64,000 bases of DNA from Bettongia penicillata ogilbyi (Eukaryota > Chordata > Mammalia > Diprotodontia > Potoroidae), in contig JAJHZJ010000696.1 of the NCBI GenBank assembly GCA_023548195.1, positions 2,088,274-2,152,273 on the forward strand, read 5' to 3'. How positions within the stretch are numbered: the stretch's first letter is position 1; every line of letters begins with the position of its first letter. The position numbers and the translations under genes are program-made. This document shows positions 54,236-64,000 of the stretch, piece by piece. The notes under the pieces are model-generated. The model worked only from the letters and a program-made list of their open reading frames with translations, was not told the DNA's origin and made no database searches.

Positions 54236-55382
54236 TTATCGTTTTAATGAAGCTCTATTTATCAGAATGCTTTTTAGCGTTTTTAATAGGAATACATGTA
54301 TTTTGTCAAAAGCTTTTTCTGCATCTATTGAGATGATCATGTGATTTTTGTTGGTTTTGTTATTGATATGGTCAATTATGCTGAGAGTTTTCCTTATATT
54401 AAACCAGTCATGAATTCCTGGTATAAATTCCATCTATTCATGATGTATGATCTTTGTGATAGATTGTTTTAATCTCTTTGCTAGCATTTTATTTAATTTT
54501 TTCGCATCAATATTCATTAGGTAAATTGGGCTTTAGTTTTCTTTCTCTATTTTGACTCTTCCTGGTTTAGGTATCAGCACCATATTTGTGTCATAAAGGA
54601 ATTTGGCGGGACTCTTTTGCCTGTTTCTTCATTCAATTTATATAGTGTGGAATTAATTGTTCTGTAAGTGTTTAGTAAATTTAATTGGTGAATCCATCTT
54701 GTCCTGGGGTTTTTTCTTAGGAAGCTCATTGATGGCTTGTTCAATTTCTTTTTCTAAATTGGGGTTATATATATTATATAGTATTTTATACACACTTACA
54801 CATACCTCAGATTAACAGAAGAGGAAACAGAATGCTTAAATAACCCCAATTTAGAAAAAGAAATTATATACATATGTATGAATATCTATATATATCCACC
54901 CATCTCACTTAGATTTATTAGTATGTAATTGGGCAAATAGTTCCTAATAATTGCTTTAATTGCATCTTCATTGGTGTTTAATTCACCCTTTACATTTTGG
55001 ATACTGGTAATTTGGTTTGCTTCTTTTTTTAAATCAAATTAATCGATGGTCTATTTTATGAATATTTTCATAACATCATCTCCTAGTTTTATTTCTTAGT
55101 TCATTTTTTACTTTCAATTTTATTAATCTCTTTTTTGATTTTCAGGATTTCCAATTTGGTGTTTAATTAGAATTTTCAACTTTTTGGTAGTACTTTTTAG
55201 TTGCATGCACAATTCATTAATCTGTTTCCCCCCCCTATTTTATTGATGTAAATGTTTAGCGATATAAATTTCCCCCTAAGTACTGCCTTGGCTGCATCCC
55301 AAAAATTCTGGATTGGTGTTTCGTTGTTGTCATTTTCTTTAATGAAATTATTGTTTCTATGATTAATTCTTTGATTTCTCAT
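54236..55382 (-). pseudogene. L1 ORF2 remnant (endonuclease linker to reverse transcriptase)
   Basis: Two short open pieces survive. One at 54433-54236 reads [20 protein letters not shown] and [13 protein letters not shown], the block just before and including reverse-transcriptase motif A. The other at 55382-55197 carries NFWDAAKAVLRGKFISLNIY, the linker after the endonuclease. Between them the frame is broken. ORF2 normally supplies the endonuclease and reverse transcriptase for L1 and, in trans, for HAL1 and SINEs; this copy cannot. Confidence 0.85.
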
Positions 55383-56045
55383 TCCTTAGAATCAGATTAC
55401 ATAGTTTCCAGTTAATTTTTAATGCGTGTTTTCATGGCCATTTACTGAATATAATTTTTATTGCATTATAGTCTGAAAAGGATAAATTTTCCATTTCTGC
55501 TTTCTTGCATTTTGTTATGAGGTTTTTATGCCTTAATACATAGTCAATTTTTATGAAAGTGACATGTACAGTTGAGAAAAAGGTATACTTCTTTCAATTC
55601 CCACTCAATTTTTCCTGAAGGTCTATCATATTTAACTTTTCTAAAATTCTATTAATCTCCCTAACTTCTCATTTATTTTATGGTTAGATTTACTTGTTCT
55701 GAGAGAGGGAAACTGAAGTCTGCCACTGTTTATATTCTCCTGTAACTCATTTAACTTTTCCTTTAAGAATGTGGATCCTATACTATTTGGTACATTCATG
55801 TTTAGCATTGATATTACTTCATTGTCTTGGGTAATTTTAGCAAAATGTAGTTTCCCTGATTATCTCTTTTAATTAGGTCTATTTTTGTTTTTGATTTTTG
55901 CATAATAGATTCTGCTTCAGTCCCTTATTTTATTTTCATGTGTCTCTCTCTGTTTTAAGTGTGTTTTTTTTATAAACGACATATTGTTGGTTTCTGGTTT
56001 CTAATCCATTCTGCCATTTACTTCCATTTTGTTGGCAAAGTTGCA

Positions 56046-56483
56046 TGGGGGTGTTCAAGGAGGACTAGCACCTATGATGTGAGGGCTTGCTGAGCCCCTT
56101 TCAGGGCTGCCTGTCCACCTTTGGTTTCCACTGGGCACTAAACTCTCGCCTGCGCCTCCAAGAAACTGTAGCATGCACAGCAGCCCCACCATGGTAAAAC
56201 TGTCTTGGAAGATGGGCTAAACTGGGTTGAGGTTAATCAACAGGCTGAAAACCTGTAAATGAGTTAGGGGATCTCTACCCCCAAACACATGAAGACTTCC
56301 TTGGTAGAATGGGTAAATGAGAACAATCTGCTTCTATGGACATGAAAGTGACTGACTCTGGAAGAGAGATTGAGGCTTCTGACTTTGTGCAACTCTGCCT
56401 CACTTGAATCTAATTCATGTACCAGTCCAGACATTATCCCATGAAATTATTGGTCTCTTTGAAAATGAAAGACAAATAACATG
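56046..56483 (+). repeat. RTE-like insertion inside L1 ORF2
   Basis: The L1 endonuclease text is cut at TTGTTGGCAAAG and resumes at GTAGGTCCATCCC. The insert ends GACATTATCCCATGAAATTA, GGTCTCTTTGAAAATGAAAG and ACAAATAACA, the RTE-type SINE terminus. CATGGG stands at both edges and may be a short target-site duplication. Confidence 0.6.
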
Positions 56484-56564
56484 GGTAGGTCCATCCCATT
56501 TACATTCATAGTTGTGATTATTAAGTGTATATTTTCTATCCATTTTATATTTCCATGTTTATCC

Positions 56565-56565
56565 T

Positions 56566-56640
<75 letters not shown>
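56565..56640. repeat. (TCTG)n / (TC)n microsatellite
   Basis: TCTG units pass into a long TC run inside the L1 inter-ORF spacer. Confidence 0.95.
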
Positions 56641-56641
<1 letters not shown>

Positions 56642-57004
56642 TCCCTTCCTCTCCTGTTCCTTCTGAAAAGTTTGTCTTGCTTCTGACCACTACCTCCCTT
56701 AATTCACCTCCTTCTACTTCCTTTTAGGTAAGATAGATTTCTATGTGCAACTTAGTATATATGTTATTCCATCTTTAAGCCAATTCTGATGAGCATAAGG
56801 CTCAAGCATTTCCCGCCACCCCCAATCTTCTCCTGCATTATAAAAGTGCTTCCGTTTGCACCTCTTTTATGTGAGATGACTTACCTCATTCTTTTTCTCC
56901 CTTTTCCTTTCTCCTAGTACATCCTTCTTTCTTAACACTTTATTTTTTAAAAATCATCTCATCCTAGTCATCACACACCTGTACCTCAGTCTATGCATAC
57001 TTTT

Positions 57005-59050
57005 AACTGCTCTAAAATAATAAAATTCTTAGTAGGTTGTAGTGCCAATGCAATATTCACAGAGCCTACAGAGGCCATGAATATCCTGGTGCAATTCTGA
57101 ATCACAAAATACAACAGATTCTTCACACAGAAGACAGAACCAAAACATTTATTCAGACACCAGAAAGCCAAATCCATCATAGTAACAAAAATGTATACAC
57201 AGTAACAGTGCAGAGGACAATACTATCCCCAAACCTTCCCCCTGCTAGGCTTCCCACAAACCAGCTCCCTTAAATGAATCCCAAGCAGGCCCCCTTAAAC
57301 AAAATAAAAAAAACCAAACAATCACCTTCCTTCATGCTAGCCAGCGCCCTGCATGCATGCATCCTTCCTACCTCTGACTAGACTGACCCATTTCCTCTCA
57401 GCTCTGTTTTAGCTCTACCTCTTTCTGTTCTACTCAGTCAGCAAGCTTCTCCCACCACTCAGACTTCCATATGACCTGCCTGGAGCACATGGGCCTATTA
57501 ATGGATGGAAAAGATCTTCCCATTAAGAAGCACAATGACCTTAACAAAAAGCAAAAATACATTATCAATACATTTGGTCCCAAGATCTTTTTTATCCATT
57601 ACACAGATCAATGGGGCAATTGGTATCAACAAAACTTTAATAGGGATAACAGAAAATAAGAATCTAAAACCATGTCTATCAGCTGAGTGCTTCCTCTACT
57701 TTGTCCTCTTGGTTCCATGACCCCAAAGATCTTTTTCCACTCTAAAACTATAATTCTGTGGAATGTGGTAGCTGCATGGCTCATACTAAACTACAGTTAC
57801 AGGAGGCAGAATTTAAAAATATCTCCTAAGAGCAAAACTGGCAAGTTTTCCCCCTCTTCTTTCAATAGAGAGAATACCACTTCACTGGAAATGACATGAT
57901 TTTAACGAGATAGCCAAAGATTTACATTGGAATAGTTGGTAAAAGGTAATATATCCCTGCTATCTGAAGAACATTTTGTACAAGAAAAGGTAAAAATGAT
58001 TATGGGTTTCTTTATGTAAAGCCCCCATGGTAGGGGATGTCTTAAGTTGGGTGGAGCCCATTAGAAAGGACCTTCACAGCATGAGTGTGTACCAAGAAAC
58101 TGTGATTCTCAGCATCCTCAAAGTACTCTTGCTCTAGGTTTTTCTAATATCAGGCAAACTGCTAACATCCACAGGCTTCTGCTACGTCAGCAGTTGCCCT
58201 TAGGCAAAAATGGTATGAACCCCTACAACCTAGTGACTTTTAGACTGATTTTCCTCATCAGTCCTGCTATTTCTTAAAATTCAAAACCAAAAGTCTAGGA
58301 TTTAATCTGAGAATTTACATATGCATATACATTCTGTAAAATTATTAACAATAACATAAGCATACCCTTTCAGCAGCTCCATCCCCACCAAGCTTGTACT
58401 AGGAAAAATAAATCCTCTTCCTCCTTTTTGTCACCATTGGGTTTTGGCTACCTTGCTCTCAATATCACTTTGACATTCATAGTCTGACACATTAATAATG
58501 TTAAATAGCTTCCTTTCATCAGATGCAAAATTATTTGTCTCTCAGAAAATGATTTAAATATGAGGATTATGTTAATTCCCTGCCTAATTGCTGGGAAATT
58601 TCAAACAGACAAATGTGTAGCAGGGCTTGTCTGTGAATACCCAGTTTACCTTACAGGGAAGCTTCTTACCCTCAACCATCTGAATGGGAATATTTTCTTT
58701 AATTGGCTGTGCAATCAGAAAAGGCTGAGGCTTTAAAACCAGGGAGCCTGGGACAGTGGCTCTATCTGGCTGAAGTTCTTGACTATTGGCAACCATTGGT
58801 TCAACTTGCTTTTTTTGTCCTTTCAACCCTGCTCCAAGAAATGGGTCTAGGGGTATTTGTTTTTATCCTGTGCCATTTGTCCTCAGTTTCAGGAGCCCAA
58901 CATGATCCTCAGTGCACCTCTATGTTTGATCCATGACCACTTGGAGCCAGGATTCTAGGAAAGATGGTGAGCCAGTTAGCCTTGCAGGGAAGCCCTCGAG
59001 AAGTCAGGGTGCCTGGGACTTGAGTCCCAGGTAGGGGTTGGACTGGGAAC
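57005..59050. other. Unclassified stretch, possibly old LTR-element material
   Basis: No gene seen. The area 57130-57450 (CAAAACATTTATTCAGACAC and CT-rich text) could be an antisense LTR. The 80-codon minus frame at 58584-58826 has no recognised domain. Confidence 0.3.
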
Positions 59051-59056
59051 ATGCTC

Positions 59057-59329
59057 TAGCACCTCTTAAATTGTGGCTCACGACCTCATATGGGGTCATA
59101 AAAATTTGCATACAGTAAAAGGTTTCTGAACACAGAGCGACCAAAAATTAATTAAAAATCAAAAATATAATTAGTCAGAGGTGTTTTTGGTAGTGCTTGT
59201 TCATGTTGCATCACACAACCTCCCTGCGGCATTGGTTCTGAACACAAAGAACGTGCACTTCATACTGTGCATGCCTTCAGGACATACAACCCAAAAGGGC
59301 TTGTGCATAGAAAATTTTAAGAAGCACTG
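59057..59329. mobile_element. Non-autonomous hAT-like DNA transposon
   Basis: The ends are imperfect inverted repeats: TAGCACCTCTTAAATT on the left and, on the complement of the right end, CAGTGCTTCTTAAAATT. The differences are mostly transitions. This looks like a Charlie-type terminus. No matching 8-bp target duplication is visible, and the interior has no transposase. Confidence 0.45.
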
Positions 59330-59559
59330 TTGTATAGGAAAAGAGGCTTCCCCCACCCCAACCACCTCAGAGACTGAAATGGTACAAAGTGGCAAAGAGG
59401 ATTGTGCCTCCAACATGTTGGGGAGTGAGTTTGTATATTTGTGATTATACCTTGGAGGTAAGTATGCCTTTGTAAAGGTTTAAAAAAAGGCAATAGAACA
59501 TTCACCTGTGATCCATTGTCTACACAGTACATTCTCAAATTTCACCATCATTTCTGTAT

Positions 59560-59825
59560 ACGCTGTTGTCATCCAGTTTTTCCAGTAGTGTCCAACTCTC
59601 TGTGACCCTGATTTGGGTTTTTGTTGGCAAAGATACTGTAAGTGTTTTACCATTTCCATTTTCAGCTCATTTTATAGATGAGGAAACTGAGGTAAACAGG
59701 GTTAAGTGACTTGCCCAGGGTCACACAGCTAGTAGGTGTCTGAGGCCAGATTTGGACACAGAAAGATGAGTCTGCCTTACTCCACGCCTGGTGCTCTATT
59801 CAGTGTGCCACCAGTGTGCCCTTTG
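59560..59825 (-). repeat. tRNA-derived SINE, antisense, full length
   Basis: GTTGTCATCCAGTTTTTCCA, GATTTGGGTTTTTGTTGGCA, GATGAGGAAACTGAGGTAAA, GTGACTTGCCCAGGGTCACA and CAGTGTGCCACC. Confidence 0.88.
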
Positions 59826-60039
59826 TGTAAGGTAGAATGAGTCAACATGGAATGGATGCATGCACAACTGAGGATAAGGTTGTGCATTCTGGTTTTGTGT
59901 CCTGGGATGATCTCACTCTTTGGTTCTCTATTCGTTTCAGTGCTGAATCCTTGAAACTCAGCATTTCACATACCAATTCCGCTTTCTTGCCTCAGATTTA
60001 TGTATCATTTGTTAACATGGGCTCAGTAATGACCATATG

Positions 60040-60760
60040 ATATGCAACAACTTCCCTTCTTCACAGAGGAGCAGGACAATGGAGCTACATGACAACCAGC
60101 CAGTTAGAAGGACTGCTGAGGCTCTGCTGCTTGACACACCAGTGAGGCTTTTCGAGTGAATTCTAGCCAAATTTAGAGATGCCTGCAGCTGCCAGAAACC
60201 ATAGAACCAGCTTTGATCAGCTCAAGGTTGCCCTTGTGAGCAGAAGCTGCAGACTCAAGGAACTGCTGGAATTTCTAAACATTCTGCTTATCCTATTGTC
60301 TGTACTCGAGCCTTGGACTCTGTGTCATTGTGCTTACCTCAGGGTACTGAGAAGTCAGTGCTCCCTCCTGAAACTCTCCACCCCTCAGTGCTGTGAAATA
60401 CTTAGTCCATAAATTCCCCCTTCCCTCCCTTGGTCAGCCTATTTCCCACCTTCCTTGGTTAGAAAATTATATTAACCAGGGTTGGGGAAACTGTAGCCTT
60501 TAGGTTGTAGCCCTAATATAAACCATTCCCCAGTTTCCCCAAATTAAGCTATTTCAGATCCACATGGTCATATTTGTACCTATTTAATAAAGACCACTTT
60601 TGACTTTTATAGGCACAGCCTCCTTCTGGCTTTCTTCCCATATGAAAACAGGGGCTTGGGTCCCATAGGCTGGTCTGTGAGCCCTCTGGTTTTCTTCCTT
60701 TTGGGAAAGAAAGATCTAGGGTTATGCCATGCCTTAGTTTACACATTCATATGTTCATCC
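60040..60760 (+). mobile_element. LTR-like block, possible solo LTR
   Basis: CT-rich text leads to a TATA-like AATATAAACC (about 60514), then AATAAA at 60586-60591 followed by GACCACTTTTGAC and a terminal part with TCCTTTTGGGAAAGAAAG. This layout (TATA box, then AATAAA about 75 bases on) fits the R region of a retroviral LTR. The exact ends, target duplication and internal genes were not found. Confidence 0.35.
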
Positions 60761-61084
60761 ATATGGAGCTCATAAGCCATACGCAGTTGTCACAGAAGAG
60801 ATTTCTACTTCTTTGCTTGTACTGTGCTGATACTGAGCTTACTGTGGAATGTAGAGGTCTCTGTTCTCTGCTTTCTTCTCAGATACAGTGATTTTTGTCT
60901 ACACTTCCACGTCTTTAACAATCTGTGCTGTCAGCAGATGTGTCCTGGCAAGAGATTAACAGCGACTCTCCCCAAAACACAACATATTTAAAGTTTAATC
61001 AGCATTATTATTCTTCATTTTCTTAAATCTGGATAATCAGTACAATAATAAACCACACCCTGATTTGTAGCTTTTACTCATTTT

Positions 61085-61325
61085 TGAACTTGCAAGGTGG
61101 TGCTGTAGATAGATAGCCCAGCCTGGAGTCAGGAAGGCTTGTTTTCCTGAGTTCAAATCTGACTTCAGATACTAGCTGTGTGAACCTGGGCAAGTCACTT
61201 ACCCTGGTTTGCCTCAGTTTCCTCATCGGTCAAATGAGCTGGAGAAGGAAATGCAAACCACCTCAGTATCTTTCCCAAGAAAACCCCTAAGAGTCAGAAA
61301 CAGCTAAAAAAATCTGAGTAACAAT
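61085..61325 (+). repeat. Full-length tRNA-derived SINE
   Basis: CAAGGTGGTGCTGTAGATAG, GGAGTCAGGAAGGCTTGTTT, GAACCTGGGCAAGTCACTTA, CTCAGTTTCCTCATCGGTCA and CCAAGAAAACCCCTAAGAG. Confidence 0.88.
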
Positions 61326-61614
61326 ATCAAGGTGTAAATGCTGTCCCTGAAAATTGAGCAATCAACTCTTGGATCTTGATGGGGTGATGGGATGCGGACT
61401 CCTAACGGAAGAACCATGTCTTTGGAAGTATCCTGTCTTGAGAAGATGCCTAGCTTCATGATATGGTGATGGAGGAAATCCATCCTCAGTATTTTCTGTG
61501 CTTAAAGCATCTTTCTCCTTATCTAAGTAAGACCTTCAGTAATTCTCAGCTCATAAAACAGTTCCCTAATCAAATCCTTCCGAGAAAAGAGTTTATTGAT
61601 CAAGCTTCAGGTAC

Positions 61615-61870
61615 CATCCCATGAGGCAGGTAGATTGCACAGTGAGATAGTACACTGGACTTGGAATCAGGAATCAGGACTCATCTTCCTGAGATCAAAT
61701 CCAACAGCAGACTCTTCTATTTGTGTGACCCTGGGCAAGTCACTTAACTTTGTTGGCTTCATTTTTCTCATCTGTAAAATGAGCTGCAGAAGGAAATAGC
61801 AAATCACTCCAAGAAAACCCCCAATGGGGCCACAAACAGTTGGACATGACTGAAATGACCAAACAATGAT
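61615..61870 (+). repeat. Full-length tRNA-derived SINE
   Basis: AGGCAGGTAGATTGCACAGT, GTGTGACCCTGGGCAAGTCA, CCAAGAAAACCCCCAATGGG and CAGTTGGACATGACTGAAAT. Confidence 0.88.
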
Positions 61871-62154
61871 ATCTCCCATACTTGTCACTGTATCAAGCAA
61901 TGTTGAGTAATCAACTGAGTTTACAAAATACTGACAGAAAATTTTCTCCTTGTCTTATCCTTTTAGTGTTCACTTTCCATTGTCCCAATTCTTTTCCAGC
62001 TGTTTTAAATAATCATATAATGTTCTCTTTTTTGACTACGATGCCCCCAAAAGCAATAGAGAAGTTTCAAACTTTTTAAGGAAAGATTTCAATGAATTGA
62101 AAAGAAAGATAGCTAGAGACAAATGGAATAAAATGCCTTTATCAATTTAATTTC

Positions 62155-62290
62155 AATTCATTAAACATTTAGCAAGTGCCTACTATGTGTCAGGCACTGT
62201 GCTAACTGCTGGGAATTCAATTAAGGTGAAGTAAGCCAGTCCTTGCTTACCAACTTACAAGGGGAGATAATACACAAAAGAAAGTAGAAA
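62155..62290 (-). repeat. L2 3'-region fragment, antisense
   Basis: TTCATTAAACATTTAGCAAG, TGCCTACTATGTGTCAGGCA and CTGTGCTAACTGCTGGGA. Confidence 0.65.
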
Positions 62291-62743
62291 AAGTGGCCAG
62301 AGAGCACCATAATCTTGTTTGGAGTAAACCAAGTAGGACCATGGATAGAAAATGGAGTTACCACTGTAAAGGAAGGCTTTGGGAGGAGTTTACTGCTCCA
62401 CCCTCTAGCCCTCCAGTCAGAAGAGGCCACTAAGGATGTTGACAAGATGTTAAGTATCCATAGTTAAGTCCATCTACAGGGGACGGATTTTAAGTGATCA
62501 GGTTAGCCTGGGAGAAACACCAAGCAGAACAGAGAAACCCTCTCTCCAGGAGAGATTAGTTAAACTTACTCTCAAAGTTCTGGTCTTTTTCTCCCCAGAA
62601 ACTAATTCTTTCCTATTTATAGAATCAGATCCAGAACAGAATTTTCTTTGTGAATTCTGCCATTTTTTAAAAGATGAAATTATTAGTAAGGTCAAATCAA
62701 AAAGCTGTTAGCTGCTGTCATTTTGGCAGGAGGAGAGAGGAGT

Positions 62744-62832
62744 GTGGATGACACACACATGCACACACATATACACACACTGATACAGATACGGAGACAG
62801 ACAGAGGGAGACAGAGACAGGCAGAGAAAAAG
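62744..62832. repeat. CA / GACAGA low-complexity tract
   Basis: CA repeats pass into ACAGAGACAGG-type purine-rich repeats. 62290-62744 and 62832-63495 hold nothing I recognise. Confidence 0.8.
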
Positions 62833-63494
62833 ATAACAATGAAGAAGAAAAAGAATAAGAAGTAGAAGACCCAGAAGATGTTTGAATAACTGAAGGCCCC
62901 CAACACTAATCTATTACTCTGCTGTACTAGGGTTTGGTCTGCCCCCCAGACCTCTTTTCAGGGTACAATCCCAAGACAAAAATCTTTGTTTCTCCCTCTC
63001 TAGACCTTTACTCCAATATACATCATGTTTCCCTTCCTTGATACTCCTCACACACAGAAAATACAGACTTCTGCAAATCTCAATATTCTTTCTTTGGCAA
63101 TACATTTGATATATGTCAGCCTTCATTTTGATATGAGTCATGAGATGAAACTTGTATTTAACAACACAATAATGCTCCACTAAGCATTAAATATGCAGCA
63201 TCCAGCAATCAAACCAGTGTCTTTGCAATTAATATATAGTAAATAAAACAGTAAAACAGGCAAATTAAAGGTGTAGAAAAATGAAATGCGGAGCATATAA
63301 AGACTGGTACCATGACTACTGATGGATGTGTTTGTAGGTAAGAGTATCCATTAAATTATTAACAGCATCCAATCTTAATACCTCAATCATTAACAGCACT
63401 TCCAGGTACTTTGCATTTCTAATTTTCTAAGGGAGACTGGGTTGAGAATGAGAGAGAAAATATACATGCCAAAAATAATTAGAAGACCAAGAAC

Positions 63495-63625
63495 ACATGA
63501 GTGAATGAACAAATATTTATTAAACATATATCATGCACCTATCTTGGTGCTAAATACTTGGGATACAAATGGAAAAAGTGGAACAGTCCATGTTGTCAGG
63601 GAGCTCCTACTCTGAGTGGGGAACA
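63495..63625 (-). repeat. L2 3'-region fragment, antisense
   Basis: GAATGAACAAATATTTATTA, GGTGCTAAATACTTGGGATA and GGGAGCTCCTACTCTGAGTG. Confidence 0.65.
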
Positions 63626-63844
63626 CAACACAGATAAGAAGGTTAAGCTGCTGAATTGAAGGGAAAGTGCAGATGTCTTAAGGGTTCAGCGTCAGGGAAA
63701 ACCGCAAAGCTTGAGGCCCTCAACGTGCATCAGCAGGTCAGATGGTATATTATGGATGCCATAGGAACAGGATAGATGATAAGGTTTCAGGGACCTCAGG
63801 AATCAGTGGTAGCATAAATGGTAAAGCCTAGGGTGTTTCCTTCT

Positions 63845-64000
63845 TATTGCTTGACTTTGTTTTCTAGTGAGGGAGGGCTGTGCAGGTCACCAGCCTCACT
63901 TCTTTTCCAGAGCCATCTGAATCAAGTGACCAGATATTCATCAGGATGACTGGAGATGACCCAGGATGAGGCAATTGGGGTTAAGTGACTTGCCCAACAT
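63845..64000 (-). repeat. Chimeric tRNA/RTE SINE, cut by the window end
   Basis: The text from GACTTTGTTTTCTAGTGAGG through GACTGGAGATGACCCAGGAT to GGCAATTGGGGTTAAGTGAC repeats the 19605-19780 part of the other chimeric copy almost base for base. Confidence 0.85.

Larger units (their letters stand above)
51966..57000 (-). mobile_element. L1, about 5 kb, antisense, 5'-truncated just upstream of ORF2
   Basis: The plus strand starts with a T/C-rich tail (about 51966-52000), the L1 3' UTR (TTGTTCAGTCATTCCCCAAC, AAATTGTTCTCCAGAATGGT, GTTCATATCCTTTGACCATT) and runs backwards through ORF2 to its start near 56540, then into the inter-ORF spacer to about 57000. Minus-frame landmarks are [17 protein letters not shown] (reverse-transcriptase entry, 54340 area) and IQNFWDAAKAVLRGKFISLN (55310 area, linker after the endonuclease). 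Frames are broken many times. An RTE-like insertion interrupts the endonuclease region at about 56046-56483. No ORF1 follows. Confidence 0.85.

Noticed and set aside
58584..58826. 80-codon minus-strand frame considered as a retroviral fragment
   Set aside because: No retroviral motif could be seen and no paired terminal repeats were found.

Overview
This is a eukaryotic window, almost certainly from a marsupial. The first 6.5 kb holds the 3' end of ANXA5 (annexin A5) on the plus strand: the last four coding exons with GT/AG splice sites (829-924, 2882-2940, 5310-5432, 6006-6068), then a 3' UTR with AATAAA signals at 6444 and 6473. The marsupial call rests on the company this gene keeps: tRNA-headed SINEs, including a form with an RTE-type tail; L1 copies with a marsupial-type 3' UTR; two HAL1 (half-L1) elements; and old L2, CR1/L3 and MIR-like repeats. 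The species cannot be fixed from the sequence.

The remaining ~57.5 kb (6.5-64 kb) shows no intact host gene. In human the region beyond the ANXA5 3' end is a long gene-poor interval towards QRFPR, and this window looks the same. Region by region: 6.5-13 kb is SINEs, an L1 3' end, a CR1/L3 LINE and an L2 with readable reverse-transcriptase remains; 13.2-13.7 kb is a long tetranucleotide microsatellite; 14-15.4 kb holds L1 pieces; 16.3-16.8 kb is a broken KRAB zinc-finger retropseudogene; 17.8-18.5 kb is repeat-free and carries clustered ETS, RUNX, RFX and CTCF-like motifs; 19-34 kb is SINEs, L1 3' ends and L2 remnants; 35-41.3 kb is an old antisense L1 with several younger insertions, one of them a HAL1; 43.9-46.8 kb is a second, far better preserved HAL1; 52-57 kb is a long antisense L1 that still shows ORF2; 57-64 kb is SINEs, a hAT-like element, an LTR-like block and unclassified sequence.

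The most interesting part is the HAL1 pair. Both run on the minus strand, both have target-site duplications (14 bp), and both consist of 5' UTR, ORF1 and 3' UTR with no ORF2. The copy at 43862-46770 keeps an uninterrupted 367-residue ORF1 protein with coiled coil, RRM and C-terminal domain. Comparison with the L1 at 52-57 kb shows that HAL1 keeps the L1 inter-ORF spacer and 3' UTR and lacks just the ORF2 body, so it would need reverse transcriptase from L1 in trans. All family names below come from recognition by eye, without alignment.
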